Positions 11,504 to 24,892 of a stretch of DNA of 64,000 nucleotides are shown here, piece by piece. The position numbers and the translations under genes are program-made. Positions within the stretch are counted from its first letter, which is position 1. Each line of letters opens with the position of its first letter. Origin of the DNA: Paragordius varius (lineage: Eukaryota; Nematomorpha). The stretch covers positions 8,494,001-8,558,000 of the forward strand of contig OZ176055.1 in assembly GCA_964247055.1 (NCBI GenBank), in the 5' to 3' direction. The notes beneath the pieces are model-generated. The model did not search any database and was not told the origin of the DNA. It saw nothing but the letters and a program-made list of their open reading frames with translations.

Positions 11504-11719
11504 TTATCTTCATCTAAAAATTTTAGAATACATTAATATTATTGAACAATAATTATTTTAACCACATGTATAACATATGATTTGCATATAGGTGGTAGAA
11601 GATCGGTTTGATCTGGTTATTGCCGCATTTTTGCAATCAGTATTACTTAAAAATGCATATATTATTTTTGTTGCTCATCCCGCCTAATGCAGTTAAAAGA
11701 TAAATTAGCCACATAATAT
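11504..11719. promoter_or_regulatory. Presumed promoter region of the P5B ATPase
   Basis: About 200 bp separate the 3.5-kb element from the P5B ATPase start codon, so this stretch or the element arm itself must hold the promoter. No clear TATA box or other motif is visible. Confidence 0.25.
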
Positions 11720-14700
11720 ATGGATATTGCTACAGAAAAATTGCAACCTGTCAAAATTTATGGATATAGATTAAATTACTGTAAAACTATTTTAGTTATC
11801 TTGTCAATTCTGTTTTCATGTGGGATTTTTGGAATGGTTTTATTCTGGAAACGTATATGGGCTTTAAAAATGACGCATTCCAAATGTTCTTATCAAAAAT
11901 GTACCCGGGTATTGGTTATTGATGAATATGGAATCGAATATGTGGAAAAGATAGTGGATTTGGAAGAAGGTGATTACGAAATTATTGAAAGCTTTGGTCA
12001 CTTACGGAGAGTTTCAAAACTGAAATTGTTTTGCAATAAACGATGTGTTTATTTATACATAAATAACGACGAGAGCAAGGGAAAATTTATCAAAAGCGTT
12101 GATTGGTTAAACCATGGGTTTTGTCTTTCTTTCATATCTAATGCATTAACCCAAAACACATCCTGTTCCATTTCAAAAAACGATTCCTTACTTGACTATG
12201 ATAAAATTCGTAAAAATCGTCAATTAATATTTGGTTTAAATACATTGTATATCCCGGTCCCTGGATTTTTTGAGATTATGTTTAAAGAAGTGCTGACACC
12301 TTTTTATGCCTTCCAGGCTTTTAGCGTCATTTTATGGTAAGATTTTAGTTTTGTAATTTAACATTATTTAGGCATTTATATAATAATAAATTTGGCTAAG
12401 ATTTGAGAAATTCATTTAATTTTAATTTATAAATTTTATATTTCATTTTGTATTTAATTATATAGCCATTTAATTATGCAAATAATAAATTCTACAATTT
12501 TTATAGGTATAATGATGATTATTGGTTTTATGCAACTTGTATTCTCCTAATATCTATAATTACACTCATAAAATCAACTTATGATATTCGATCAGATCGG
12601 AAAAAATTAAATCGAAACTTGACCATAGACTTGAATCATAGCCCATCAAAGGTTATTTTTATACATTTAGTTTGAAAATTGTCACTTAAATCAAAATTAG
12701 GGTAACTAACCGCTACCTACAGGATTTTTAATTGCTATTATTAAAATGCTAAATGCGCTTTTAATTTAAAATGCTTACAAAATATAAATAAATTTTACTT
12801 TAAAACTTTATATCAAACTATTTCGCCATCCAATTTTTTTTAAAAATATTTTGATACCATGTACATTAAGGCCAAAATTTTAGCCAATATTTTGGACAAT
12901 AAAATAACAGATAAAAAATGATTTGTTTAGCAATATATTTTTTAATATAATACCTTTTTTAAAATTACTAAAATTTTGCCTTAAGGTCACAAACCGTAAA
13001 ATAAGTATTTTTGAAGCATTAATTTAAAATAAATACCACTTTTTAATATAGTTTATTCCATATTTTAAAAAGACATGATTTCTATTTAACTGTTAAAAAT
13101 AAACCTGATTAAACTGAACATATAAAAAGATGACAGCAGTATCTATATTAGATAAATACCTAGAAGACATTAGATTATTAAATTTTAAGTGTGTGTGTTT
13201 TGTAAGGCAGCTAGCTAGCTAGCTTGGCAAATATTTAAAATTAGGCATCTGATTTTTAAACGTTAAACAAACAAGCGTTTATCAGATATTGATAATAATA
13301 TTAACATACATCATTTTTAAAACTGCTAAAAATAAAATTGAAAAAAAAATTATTTTACTCTAAAAGGGATATAAAGGTAAAATATCTAAGAGCGGTATTC
13401 AACTTTTCTTAGTATATCGAAATTTTTAACACGATGAATCTCTATGATTCCTATATGATTTAATTATTAATTCAAACATTTGCCATTAGAAAAGCTCCAC
13501 ACCGCCGCACTGTAACGAAGGTATGGTTACGGTTGAAAGGAGAATACCATGTGGCAATGATAATAATGTGCCTTATTACTCTTCATCTTGTTGTTATGAT
13601 ATACCTGTGACAGATTTGGTCCCTGGCGATATAATACGCCTTTCCGCTCAACTCATAATCGATGCGTCCGCTAAAACCGGAAACAATGTTGGAATTGAAT
13701 GCCCTTGTGATGCTTTAGTCCTTGAAGGGGCGGCCGTAATCAATGAATGCTTGCTTACGGGGGAGAGTGTGCCCGTTTCTAAAAGCCCTTATAGACTCCG
13801 GGAAAATCAAACAACGTCATCAACATATAATTGTCGAAAAAATCACAACAGAGATAATAATTGTATATATCAAACTAATGCATCAGAAAACCATGATGAT
13901 TGTGATGAAAAACTGTTTTTTTACACCGATCATATGTTGGCACAACATTTCTTGTTTTGTGGAACGAAAATTTTACAAATAAAGTTATTTTTCTTTTCTT
14001 TCTTTCCTTAATGTTGTATATGTAATTTATTATCTTCTCATGTTTTATTCCAAAATCGTCATAAACATATTATATCTCGCCTTTTTTGATGTTACAGATG
14101 TTGGCAACATTTTTGGATTTTGTATTGTTTTAATGATATGATAACTTAATCCCTTTAACATAGACATATTTATTTCACAGTTTTTAAATTAAATTTAGAA
14201 TAATATGTACAAAACTAAAAGACAAATATTTTTTAGATTACTTTTTTGATTTTTACAATTGATGTATTACCAATTTACATCTATATTATATGTTTTGGTC
14301 CCCAAAACGATGAGTTATAATTAAAAAAATCTAGGTTTTCTAAGCGCATGGCTCCACCCCTTTTAAAAAATATTTGTCGCTTTAATTTTTACATTTTATC
14401 CTAAATTTTTAAACGTTGTATATATGATTGCTTTTAGAAAAGACGAAAATTTTTATAATGCCCCTACAGACACTATAATTCCAACCAACGATAATAATTG
14501 TTCGCTAAGTGATGAAGAACCCCCTTACATTCGTGCCTATGTAGTCGCCACAGGTTTTAACACATTCAAAGGCAAGATGGTTTTAGGGTTTTTATACCCG
14601 GCTCCTAGTCTTTTCCGATTTGATCAGGATGCCTTCAAATTTATAGCGGCCCTGTTTGGAATCGCTGCGATTGGTTTTACATATTCCGTCGTTCTTAAAG

Positions 14701-17700
14701 TATGACAGCATTTTGCTTATTATTTGCTAGATAATAGGATAAATTTCCAGTAAAATTGGGTTAGGACCCTATATAACCAAAGTTGTGATAAAATTCATAT
14801 AAACTATATATTCATTTACATATGGTATGTTTTTCGATTAATACAGTTAAAACTAATATTATAAGGGTAAAACTTAGGTAAAAATCTCATTTTTTTAAGG
14901 ATATCGATAATGATAATTTTAAAGATTTTGACTTTTTTAACATAACCTATCATTTTGGGATATGGAATTGAGATGTAAATCGCTAACACTTTATATTAGA
15001 GTTATGTAGAAAGGAATAAAAACAATTTGTGTTTTTTTTTAATTTTTACTGTAATTTTTATCGTTATGAATTGGATTTTACAAAATGGGTATATCACATA
15101 CGAAAATTTTTAACAGCCATATAAATTTACGATGGATTGGGTACAAATTAAGGTTACATATATCTAACGTTTTGCTATACTTCCCAATAGTTTCACTCAA
15201 GAACGAAATTATTAAAAATATTTTAAGCATATATGTTTTTAATACAGTCATTTATCCTTTATTTTATCAAAAAAAATTTTTTAAAAGGGTATAAATATTT
15301 GGTAAAGAATGGAAAAAACAAGATCTCTATGGTATTAACAATATCATATTCATTAAAAAGTATAAGAATTACCATAAAGCTCTTGTTTTTTTCCATTCTT
15401 TACCAAAAATTTATACCCATTTAACGAAAATAAATAAATTTTTGATATACTAAAGGACTAACTTTAAAGCCAAAAACCATTGCTAAAATTAATTATTTTC
15501 ATTTCACTAGATTATTCAAGGTGTGGCCTTGCGTTCCATCATTATTCGTTCGTTAGATTTAATAGCTATCGTTGTACCTCCAGCCTTACCGGCCGCCATG
15601 ACGGCCGGTTTGATTTTTGCTCAAAAACGCATTAAACGAAATTACAAAGTGCTCACCCTTAGTCCTGAAAAGATTAATGTTTCAGGCGCTCTTGATGTTT
15701 TATGCTTTGATAAAACGGGTACCTTAACCAACGATGGTTTGGATATACTGGGAGCTTTACCTGTAATAAAATCAAGGCCTGAAAGCAAAAATAATGTAAT
15801 AACACAAAGTCAAACTTTAACAACTTCCACGCCTCAAACAACTACATCAGATGGGTCTATGGATACAAGTTTTTCGGATGATTTTATGCCAACCTCATCA
15901 CCTATCATGGTATATAACAAAATATTTTGCTATAAGTACTTGTAAAATTCATTTTTGAAATGCTTAATATTAAATTGAGTTAAAACTCAAAAGGTATTTG
16001 GAAACCTCGAATAGAATATAGCTATATTGTATTTACGAGTGCCAACAAACACAATATTAGTTTTCGATTATTATTCATCAATTTGACTGTATACAATAAA
16101 ACTTATCAGATTTTAATGGATTTGGGAAATAAATATTAATATATTTGGGTTATTTTGAATATATCTTCTAAATGTGACAAATCCATAATTTTAGCGTTGT
16201 ATTTTTTAAAAATGATTTATGTTTCGACGATAAATTGCACAAACACAATTTTTAACTAATGGGACTTCCAAAAATTTCCCTTCATATATTTTTTTACTGG
16301 ATAGAACACAACAACAGTGAATACACCACAGCAGCTTCGTATATCCAATTTGATGTTAACAACATTTGAAACTAGGAGGAATCAAGACGATGATGCCATA
16401 GAATTAGAAAAGTGTTGTGCAATGTGTCATTCCCTAAACATTTTGGGTGCTGGTTTGAATGGTGGTCTAGTTGGAGACCCGTTGGAAATTAAAATGTTTG
16501 ATTTTTCTCGATGGACCATGTGGAATGATCAAAATCATTATTCTTCAACTTTGCCTGATACTCTTGATACTTTCTCAGTGCTTCCAAAAGATCAACATAA
16601 TACCCCTTCTCCTACTACGATCAATTACACGGCTAAATTTCGTTACATTAATCAAGGGATGCCTATTTCAGCCGTTTTTTGTCCACCTCCTCTTCCCCCC
16701 TACTACTACCATAACAGTTTTAAAACTGATAACAATCAAAACGTAGAAACCATTAATACAATGGTACAACATCCAGAGTTGGAAAAAATCCTAGCTCAAG
16801 AACCACAAATCCTTGATTACTATGGATTAGTGCACATTTACCCATTCCTCCCTTCGTATCAACGTATGAGCGTTATAGTCCGTAAATTTTTGGGCCCACA
16901 TTTCGTGCTGTACACCAAAGGAGCCCCTGAAGTCATAATGAATCTATGTGTTAAAGAATCACTTCCAGCAAAGTTTGAATAAATTTAAATTTCTAGCTTA
17001 TCTTTCCAAATATTTATTTTATAATTTACAGTATGCATTTTAATGGTTGCTTATTTCACACATAGTAAAGCAATTTGCAACACACTAGTGTATGGGAAAA
17101 AAAACAACAAAATATTGAATAAACAATCATTTCCCTTCTTTTTTCCATACACTCATGTATTGCAAATAGCCTTACTATGGTGTGAAATAAGCAACCATTA
17201 ATATGCATACTGTATATCAAATTTAATAGTATTTATTATATGTAAGTCAAACTTTTAAGTGTTTCAAACGTAACTATTTTCTCATTATATAATTTTAGTT
17301 ACATGGAGAAATTGAATGAACTTACGGATGATGGGTGCCGCGTAATATCTTGTGCAATGAAAAATATGACAGATTTCAAACTTAGTGCACTGAATAAGCT
17401 TTCAAGAAAACAAGTATAATCACTACATTTTCTTCTAGCTTTTCTTAGTTTCTTAGTTATAATCTTTCATAATTAAATATACTTTTTTGCAATCCTACTA
17501 GTTTATGGGTTTATCAACAAAAACAATAAAAAAATTAAATATTTTCAATATAAAGTTAATATATTGCTAAAATTTTATATATTACTGAAACATAATTAAA
17601 TTTATCGAAGGCTAATAAAATCATTGTTAATTTCCTATCGTGAACTATTTATTTTGTAATTATGGATTAGGAGGGAGTCTCCGGTATATATACATACTTT

Positions 17701-20380
17701 AACCTGTTGAAATTTAATTAGGTTGAATGTGATTTAACGTTTGTGGGATTCCTTGTTTTCCAGAATAAACTTAAGGCAAGCAGTGGACCAACCATACAAA
17801 TTTTGAATAAGGCAGGCTTTAAGAATGTCATGATAACTGGGGATAATATGTTAACTGCATTATCCGTGGCGCGTGAATCATTTATACTTCCCTCTATGAA
17901 AGTATTTATGATTGAAACTCAATACGTTGATGTAGAATTACAGTCTGGCATTCAATGTATGGGATTACCTACACGCCTCCTCGTAATATGTTTGGTGGAA
18001 AAAGTGTTCACCAAACATTACACAGATCATGACCAAAATTTAGGTAGGTAGTTTTATCTAAAAATTTAACTATTTTACCCAAGGGTGTCTAACACAAATG
18101 GCTTGCTTTCCGGGTCACATTAAAATTAAAAAAAATTGATGGAAAATGGCCATTACTATTAGATAATTATAAGACAGTAAAATGCAAACATTACTTTCCC
18201 GTTAAAAATCTATCAATTTTACAAATATTTTGTGTGCATACTTTTGCAAATTTTTGGCTTAAATAATATATCAAACGTCTGATTTTAACTTTATACCTTT
18301 TATTCCCTTTTTAGATAATTGTGGAAAACAAAAAAACTATCAAACATTTTTGCGGCCAGAGGAGCTGGAAAGCGAGGATGATTGTTATGCTAAGCTATTG
18401 AAGTTTTTAAAGAAATCGTCGTACGTTGACAAAACCATAACTGATGCAATAACACAACAGAAATCAAAAGTGCGCATGTTTGATCCACACATTTTTTACA
18501 ATCGGATACGTCAATTTTTTTCACGGAAACATACTAATATACCCTTTTCTATTAGCTCCTCAGGGAATGATTCACTATGTCCTTCTTCAAACTCAGGAAA
18601 AAATACACCTATATCTAATTTTAATCAAACTATTATTGCAGATGTCGGGGATGATTATATCCCGACCTACAAAAATTTTTATGCCATGTCAGGTCCGTGT
18701 TTTGAAGTCTTGGATGAATACCAAAATTTGTTAGTTAATTTAAATTCACAAGATCACTCGATTATGTCGTTTGGAAACAATATGAACAAAAGTTTTGAAG
18801 ATAACCTTTGCCCATACATGTTTGCTAAAATACCAAGTATGAAGAAAACGCGTCCGTCCTCACCTCAAACCTTTTTTGCGACAAAAGGCGGTGATGACGC
18901 TCAGATCATATGTACAAATTTAGTTTTACCCAATGCCTTCCAAATCAAATTGGATATGGATCGTGGTAAAGTTTATATCTCTAATTCGGCAACTCAATCA
19001 CCCAAAACTAATTATACGAGTGACCTTATAAGTGATTGTTCAACCACCACTAACATCATGTTTCAAGCTATGGATACTAACCCTAAGGCAGATCCGCTAA
19101 ATATGTTATTGCTTGATGAATGTTGTGTATTTGCACGCATGACCCCTGAACTTAAGACACGTCTTGTGACGAAATATCAAGCGCTAGATTACTATGTTTG
19201 TATGTGTGGGGATGGGGCTAATGATTGTGGGGCACTTAAAGCAGCCCATGTCGGTGTATCCATAGTTACACCAAATAACACCACACCTTTGTCATCAAAA
19301 GGAAAAAACGACGATATCAAGTCTATTGTTGGACAGCAAAATGTCAGTGTCATTACTCAGGGATTCTCACGATTAATCAAATTTCCTAGGAAAATTTTTA
19401 GACGATCTCCTGCCGATAACACTGTAATCGAGGGAACGGCATCCCTTGCTGCCCCCTTTACAGCTACTAATGGGGATATAACATGCCTCCCTGGATTAAT
19501 ACGTGAGGGTCGGGCTTCGCTTTCAACTTCGTTCGGGTGCTTTAAGAATATGGCTTGTTACAGCCTGAATCAATTTGTCGCTTGCTTATCACTTTACTGG
19601 TTCATAACTAACTTTAGTGATGTTGAGTTTTCGTATGCCGATTTTTTTGCAGCTACACTAATACCCATGCTTATGGGTTATACCCAAGCTTACCCCCATC
19701 TAGCTACTAAATCATGTAATAACAAGGTTAAAAAATCAAAATCATCCATGATCGACAATAACAAAGAAGCAAACCAAATATACCAACGTGATATAAAGTT
19801 GAAACCGGATACATCCTTGGCCGATATTAGACACGTGGGATCTGTCATTGGTCACATCTTTATTAACGTTATTTTTATGATTACCGTGATTTTATATACT
19901 ATAAGACAACCATGGTGCCTTAAGGAGCCTAAACCTCCGATTGATCATAAAAATCCGTATTATACTCATTTAGTTACAGCAATCTTCATTTTAAGCGTGT
20001 ATCAGTATTTGATATTCACCATAGTATTTTCTAAGGGTAAACCGTTTCGCAAATCATATTTTACAAACTTACCCCAATTATTTATCACTATCGTACTAAT
20101 TTTGTTTACCATGTACCTTGCCATTGGATTACCTCATGACAAAAATAATGGTGTTTCGAAATTTTTCAAACTTTTATACCCTCCAAACATTACTTCCTCC
20201 ATATTTTATTTGATACTATGTCTAACAAATTTGATCATTGCATTGTTGTTTGAACGCATAATTTTGGATAAACTTCTCTCTAACTATTGCCGAAAGTATA
20301 GGAGAGATTTACTGTGTAGGCCAATTCAACCGCCCAAATATATAAGGTATCCATCTTTGTCGCAATATTTAGGCCTATAA
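11720..20380 (+). CDS. ATP13A: P5B-type cation/polyamine-transporting ATPase, 9 exons
   Basis: Exons are 11720-12336, 12507-12651, 13490-13983, 14438-14699, 15511-15909, 16305-16972, 17299-17413, 17722-18043 and 18315-20380. All phases agree, giving 1695 residues. P5B ATPases (ATP13A2 to ATP13A5) are endolysosomal or ER-linked P-type pumps; ATP13A2 exports polyamines from lysosomes. Visible signatures are an N-terminal hydrophobic segment after KIYGYR, the actuator motif LTGES near residue 343, and the P5B-specific PPALP at about 529-533 (P5A pumps have PPELP). Also present are the phosphorylation loop DKTGTLT with its aspartate near 573, MITGDN in the P domain, FARMTPELKTRLV, CGDGANDCGALKAA near 1306, and the C-terminal helices. 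It is much longer than the usual ~1150-1250 residues. The excess is Thr/Ser/Asn-rich insertions after the DKTGTLT loop, in the nucleotide-binding region and after GDGAND. AATAAA at 20537-20542 may be the poly(A) signal. Introns are 170-838 nt and some carry MITEs. Confidence 0.93.
15245..15461. mobile_element. Palindromic MITE (TACAGTCAT family), copy 1
   Basis: Hairpin element in intron 4 of the P5B ATPase. The left arm (cagtcatttatcctttattttatc, then gggtataaatatttggtaaag) is mirrored on the right by ctttaccaaaaatttatacc. TA at 15243-15244 precedes it; the right end is decayed. The same family occurs at about 34808-35001 and 42959-43177. Confidence 0.6.
17029..17212. mobile_element. TA-flanked palindromic MITE, 184 bp
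   Basis: Lies in intron 6 of the P5B ATPase. The arm starting CAGTATGCATTTTAATGG is repeated inverted at the right end. Arms of about 75 bp enclose a short AT-rich loop. TA duplicates occur at 17027-17028 and 17213-17214. The structure is typical of Tc1/mariner-mobilised MITEs. Confidence 0.75.
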
Positions 20381-20542
20381 TAGCCGTTAAAATTTGGATA
20401 TACATTCCTATCATCCCTTCTAATCGTTTTTTTTATTTTAAAATCATTTTTCTAATTAATTTTGGTATTATTATGATTATATATTTATGAAATAATTGAA
20501 AGAAATATGCAATTGTTACTTAATATTTATTAGTTTAATAAA

Positions 20543-21098
20543 TAATTTTGACTACAATATCTTTGATTGCATACATTCTCGCATTTTAAGGCGTTAAACC
20601 TTTAACTTTGAATTATATGTTCATTTTAATGGAAACACGTGATATGAGTTAAAAGGAAAAAAAGATAATATCCTATTGATAAGCTTATAGGGGTAAAAAG
20701 ATACATATATTGTTTTGATATTTACCATAAAAATAAGCTGTTTTTATTAATTGGGAAAATGTTTTTATTGACTGAAACAGTGTTTTAATTGACCAGCAAA
20801 TCGTTACGAATGATTGGGATATTGTATACCATTTGCCCTTCAAAATAATTCCAAAGCTATTTAAAATTTACTGTCGCACATCAAAGTTATCCTTTAACGT
20901 ATAATAGCCGAAGCCATAAAAAACTTTTCTAAATATATTATTTATATAAAATGTTTAAAAATAATTCATTGGCAAAACGGTTTTGAGAAAAAGCCTTTTT
21001 CCACAAAAACTGTTTCTGATATATCCCTGTATCAACATAAACCGCTTTAGGCATCATTGATGGTAATACAAAACTTTAAACACTAACGTACCCTAATA
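20543..21098. other. Intergenic, nothing recognised
   Basis: AT-rich sequence downstream of the P5B ATPase, without a coding frame, terminal repeat or clear motif. Confidence 0.4.
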
Positions 21099-22090
21099 CC
21101 AGGTGTAGTCATGATAAAAGGACAAGTAATTTTGGGAAATGTCTATCGGCTTCTGCACATTTTGCTCTTCTCTTATGTAGTATATGAATGAAATGCCCTG
21201 AGTATTTTGCGGCCAACCCTTCTTTAAGCCATTTTTCAACGTCTTTGAAATTATTATATTGCTGTTCCGTGAGAGTGGGAGCCCCATTGATGCGAATTGA
21301 TCAGATGGCGACAGATCATGAGAGTTCAACGGATATAAAGGAATTCCATCAAAGCGATTTCAAATTGTCTGATTTTGTGTGACACGGTGCCTGGCCTTTT
21401 CAGATCGTTTTTCGTTTAATTCTTGGTTTTAAAATAATCATTTGTTGACGATGGGGTTTAATATTAACGGTTTCACCGGATTATAATAATATCGCTCTGG
21501 TCCAACCAGACACAAAGCATGGTTTTCTTGTTGAAGCGATTTAACTTTGGTGTTGATAGGCCGGCTTGATAAGGTAAAAGCCATAATTCCGCTTTGGATT
21601 CATAAAAAGCCATCTCACATCGCCATTTACAAAATGCTAATATAGATAGATTCCTTTCATGACGTTAATAGAGGATTTCATAAATCGCTTTCATTTTAAA
21701 TTTCCCTTTCTTTCAGAATGTGCAAGGCCTATTTACCGAGTTAATATCTATTTCCTATACTCGTAGACGTCTACAGATTGTTTTTTGTCTAACAAATAAT
21801 GATTTTCTGCTGATCGCGGTGGAATTTCAATTGGTCATCATCCACTAACTCTTTATCGTCTCAGGTGTGGTCTAGCCCTCAGACTCTTTCACGGATATCG
21901 TAACTTTTTTCACAATCAGTTTCACATGTGTTAATCGATAGAATATGTTCTCCATCAGCCTTTTTCTTCCGATAACATAATCACAGCAATGCGTGTCGCA
22001 AATGCTCTTTGGCACAAATCAAATATGATTACTGAATGATTTTTATTGGAATACAAGGTGTAATCATAAGCCATTACCATTTTAAATTAG
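21099..22090 (-). mobile_element. Degraded mariner element
   Basis: Starts next to TA with ccaggtgtagtcatgataaaag, matching the terminus of the mariner relic ending near 29053. Minus-strand fragments fit a mariner transposase in order: an N-terminal stretch near 22000, a central W-x-x-x-x-I-I-type segment near 21480-21560, and a C-terminal stretch FKDVEKWLKEGWPQN near 21230. Multiple frames are interrupted. The sequence at 22058-22085 has a terminus-like aggtgtaatcataagccatt in the same direction as the left end, so the right end is rearranged or belongs to another copy. Confidence 0.65.
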
Positions 22091-22753
22091 AAAAACCGGC
22101 GAAAAGTATACAGACGTTCGATTTGATAAAAATTTATTAGGTTCGTGTGACATTAAAATACAAAAGTACACAAGATAAGGCAGCTAAAAGTTTGCGTCTT
22201 ACTAAAATAAACAAAAATAGCGCCAAAATTGCTGATTTAACCATTACTATATACAAAAAATACCGAATGCACTCTTGATGCGGTATCTAACTTCAAAATT
22301 TTACTAAATCTAACATAGGCGATATTTTAATAATACTAGATTCTACCACGGCTTTTTGCGTTAAATTTGACAAAGGCATATTCTTAAATTAGGTTTTGGA
22401 AAACACAAATCTTTTCAAGATATTTTTAAATAACGCTAACGCAATTAGTCAAGCTGTATTTATTTATTTATTCCAAAACTAGTAAATAGCTATAGAAATT
22501 ATATAAAGTCTAACATTTAAGTGGTGCCAAACCGTTGATACAAAATACAGTAATACGAAGCAGCCTAGTTAAAATTTTGCAACTGAGTCAAATAGAAACT
22601 TCTCTATAGTTAGGAATGAGCGTTTAACAAATAAGTCACGTAACGAAATAAAAAAAAAGTATGCTATCAATTTATTAATAATTTCGTATAAGAAATTTTA
22701 ATTAAAATATATGGATTCTATTTAATGACTATTCTAATAATATATTAATAAAA
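22091..22753. other. 3' flank of the small heat-shock protein gene
   Basis: AT-rich sequence, partly the 3' UTR of the minus-strand heat-shock gene. No other gene or repeat recognised. Confidence 0.35.
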
Positions 22754-23314
22754 CTAATTTTTTTCTATCGGGATTTCATTGGATAACTTCTTTACATCTT
22801 CGGTAGCTTTTTTGAAGGGCGCTTCAAGGGACAATACGCCATTATCTTCCAATTTGGATTTCACTTGATCGGCTTCAATATTTTCAGGTAACGTAAATTC
22901 CCTGTGAAATTCTCTATAAATAGATCCCTTTTCTGTTCGATCATGGGATTTTGCTGATATAGCTAAAGTTGAACCATCCAATCTAATTTTGATGTCCTGC
23001 GGTTTAAAATTTGTCATATCAAAAGACATTTTAATTTTTTTGTTTCCGTCTTTATCAACAAACGTGTGTTCACTCTCAAGCGATTTATTTGTTGAAGGAT
23101 TAAACAAAGACATTGATTTATCGTTTGTACGCGATGGCAATGCACTATTTGAAGATTGATGTTCCCAAGCATTTAACATATCTCGATTCCATCTCCTAAA
23201 TTCATCTTCAAAACGCCTTAACTCTCGTTCTAACGTTTCAAAAGGATTACGTGGACCCCAGAAAAAATTCCGACGAGTTAGTTTTATCCCAGTAACAAGG
23301 AGATTTTTGAACAT
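22754..23314 (-). CDS. Small heat-shock protein (alpha-crystallin family), intronless
   Basis: A single 186-residue frame. The N-terminus (to about residue 85) has the aromatic and charged pattern NPFETLERELRRFEDEFRRW typical of sHSP N-terminal arms. Residues of roughly 85-170 form the alpha-crystallin domain, ending with the conserved NGVLSLEAP motif and a short C-terminal tail (NEIPIEKN) that includes an I-x-I motif. sHSPs are ATP-independent holdase chaperones forming oligomers, with the I-x-I tail bridging dimers. The first ~18 residues (MFKNLLVTGIKLTRRNFF) are basic, hydroxylated and lack acidic residues. This is compatible with a mitochondrial targeting peptide, which is inference. I found no perfect nTTCnnGAAn heat-shock element upstream. 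Lack of introns is common in stress genes. Confidence 0.9.
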   Translation of the reverse strand: MFKNLLVTGIKLTRRNFFWGPRNPFETLERELRRFEDEFRRWNRDMLNAWEHQSSNSALPSRTNDKSMSLFNPSTNKSLESEHTFVDKDGNKKIKMSFDMTNFKPQDIKIRLDGSTLAISAKSHDRTEKGSIYREFHREFTLPENIEADQVKSKLEDNGVLSLEAPFKKATEDVKKLSNEIPIEKN

Positions 23315-23541
23315 GCCAAAATAAATATTTAAAATGTATGTATGAAGACAATATGAACTATTCTAAAATGATCATTGCCAAGTGTTACAATAAAAAAAAT
23401 ATAATTTTCAAAAGAATATTTTGATACCAAGATTAAAATCTTTTTAATATTATATAATATATATTTATATATAAAGGTTATATATTGAACTAATTAATAT
23501 CCCAAAGATAAATTCGTAAAAAATCAAAACAATGTTTTTTG

Positions 23542-23598
<57 letters not shown>

Positions 23599-23861
23599 TT
23601 ACACAATAAACTACACAATAGGATCAAATAGCTTTATTTCAAATTTATTCAGGCCATAAAATACAATATAGGCCAATATGCTACGAACTGTTGATATAAA
23701 GTGATTAAGCATCAAATATTATCCGTCACATTTAAAAGTATCCAAAGTTAATTAACAAATAACACAGTGCAAATATAATACTGTGAAGTGTCCACAAAAA
23801 TAATGTAATATATATCTAATCAGTGTCTACAAAATATAAGCTGATGAAATATACATATTTT
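23315..23861. other. Upstream region of the sHSP gene with (TA)n tract
   Basis: AT-rich. Contains a long TA microsatellite at about 23545-23595. No coding frame or clear promoter motif recognised. Confidence 0.4.
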
Positions 23862-24892
23862 GATAGGAAAATGTATCAGGATAATTATGTTGCGTTTAGT
23901 TTGGGCTCTTACGGGTGAACTAAAAAAGTTTTTTACACTTTCCTGTTAATTCCTTCATATCAGAAAATGACAAAATTTGAGCACATTTTTTAATAAAGAT
24001 TTTTTTGGTAAAAGCTAGAAGCTTCTTTTCAAAAAGTATCTATAAAATATATCATAAACTAAAAAAGCAAAACAATGTTTTTAAATAATTTCAACTTTTA
24101 AATGTGTGGTGTGATAATCCAAATTTTTATCGATCTTATAAAGGTATATTCTCTTAAAAACGTAAAATGTCAGGATTGCGCGATAGAGTTTCTAAATTAA
24201 TATAAATTTTGAAAAAAAATATTTTTTAAAATATGCAAACTTTTTGAAAATTTAATCCCTAGCAAAATTTTGTTAAAGCTTACTCCATTTTATTTTAAGT
24301 TATGATAGAAACGGTTTAAAAACGCTTTAAATTTATTAAAAACTACTTTTAACATCAATTATAAGACGAAAAATATTACAATTAAAATTTCGAGGTGCGA
24401 GAAATGTTCAGCATCATTGAGATATATGGAAAAGGTAATTTTATAACATTTTAAAGTTTTTTTAACCATTTCCATAATGACTCAAAATGGTAAGTGCCCT
24501 TTCACTATATTTTGCTAAAAATTATATTTGAAAACTTTTTTTGATAAATATTTTTAGTTTATATCAAAATTTGGCCTATATTTAAAATATTTATCGCATT
24601 ATCTCGGCTTTTTTGATTTATTTAAAAACTAGCCCATTTTAGGAGGGCGAAAAAATTTGGGACTTTTGGATTTACCATTTAAAAAATAAGTTAATTAAAA
24701 ATACATTTTGCTCTTTATTGGTAGTTTATTATATGTTTTAGTGATATTTTTGGAATTAAGCATTTAGCTTTCATAAAAAATTTTATTAACAAAAATGTGC
24801 TCAAATTTTGCCATTTACTGATATGTTATCACAAAAGTGTAAATAACTTTCTGGCCAAAATCAACATGAAAATTCTGATACATTTTCCTATC
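23862..24892. mobile_element. About 1-kb non-autonomous element with long inverted repeats, copy 1
   Basis: The left end gataggaaaatgtatcag is mirrored at the right end (ctgatacattttcctatc). The mirror extends inwards for roughly 300 bp, including ttacactt..., aaaatttgagcacatttttt and a stretch around ccaaaaatatcactaaaaca. The flanks acatatttt and atgtatttt agree at 7 of 9 positions. There is no coding frame. A related copy lies at about 62290-63345 and a fragment at about 33300-33600. Confidence 0.6.

Noticed and set aside
12660-13100. Possible further copy of the TTAA-type MITE in P5B ATPase intron 2
   Set aside because: Only loose similarity (gggtaactaac, atttcgccatc) and no clear ends or TTAA pair.
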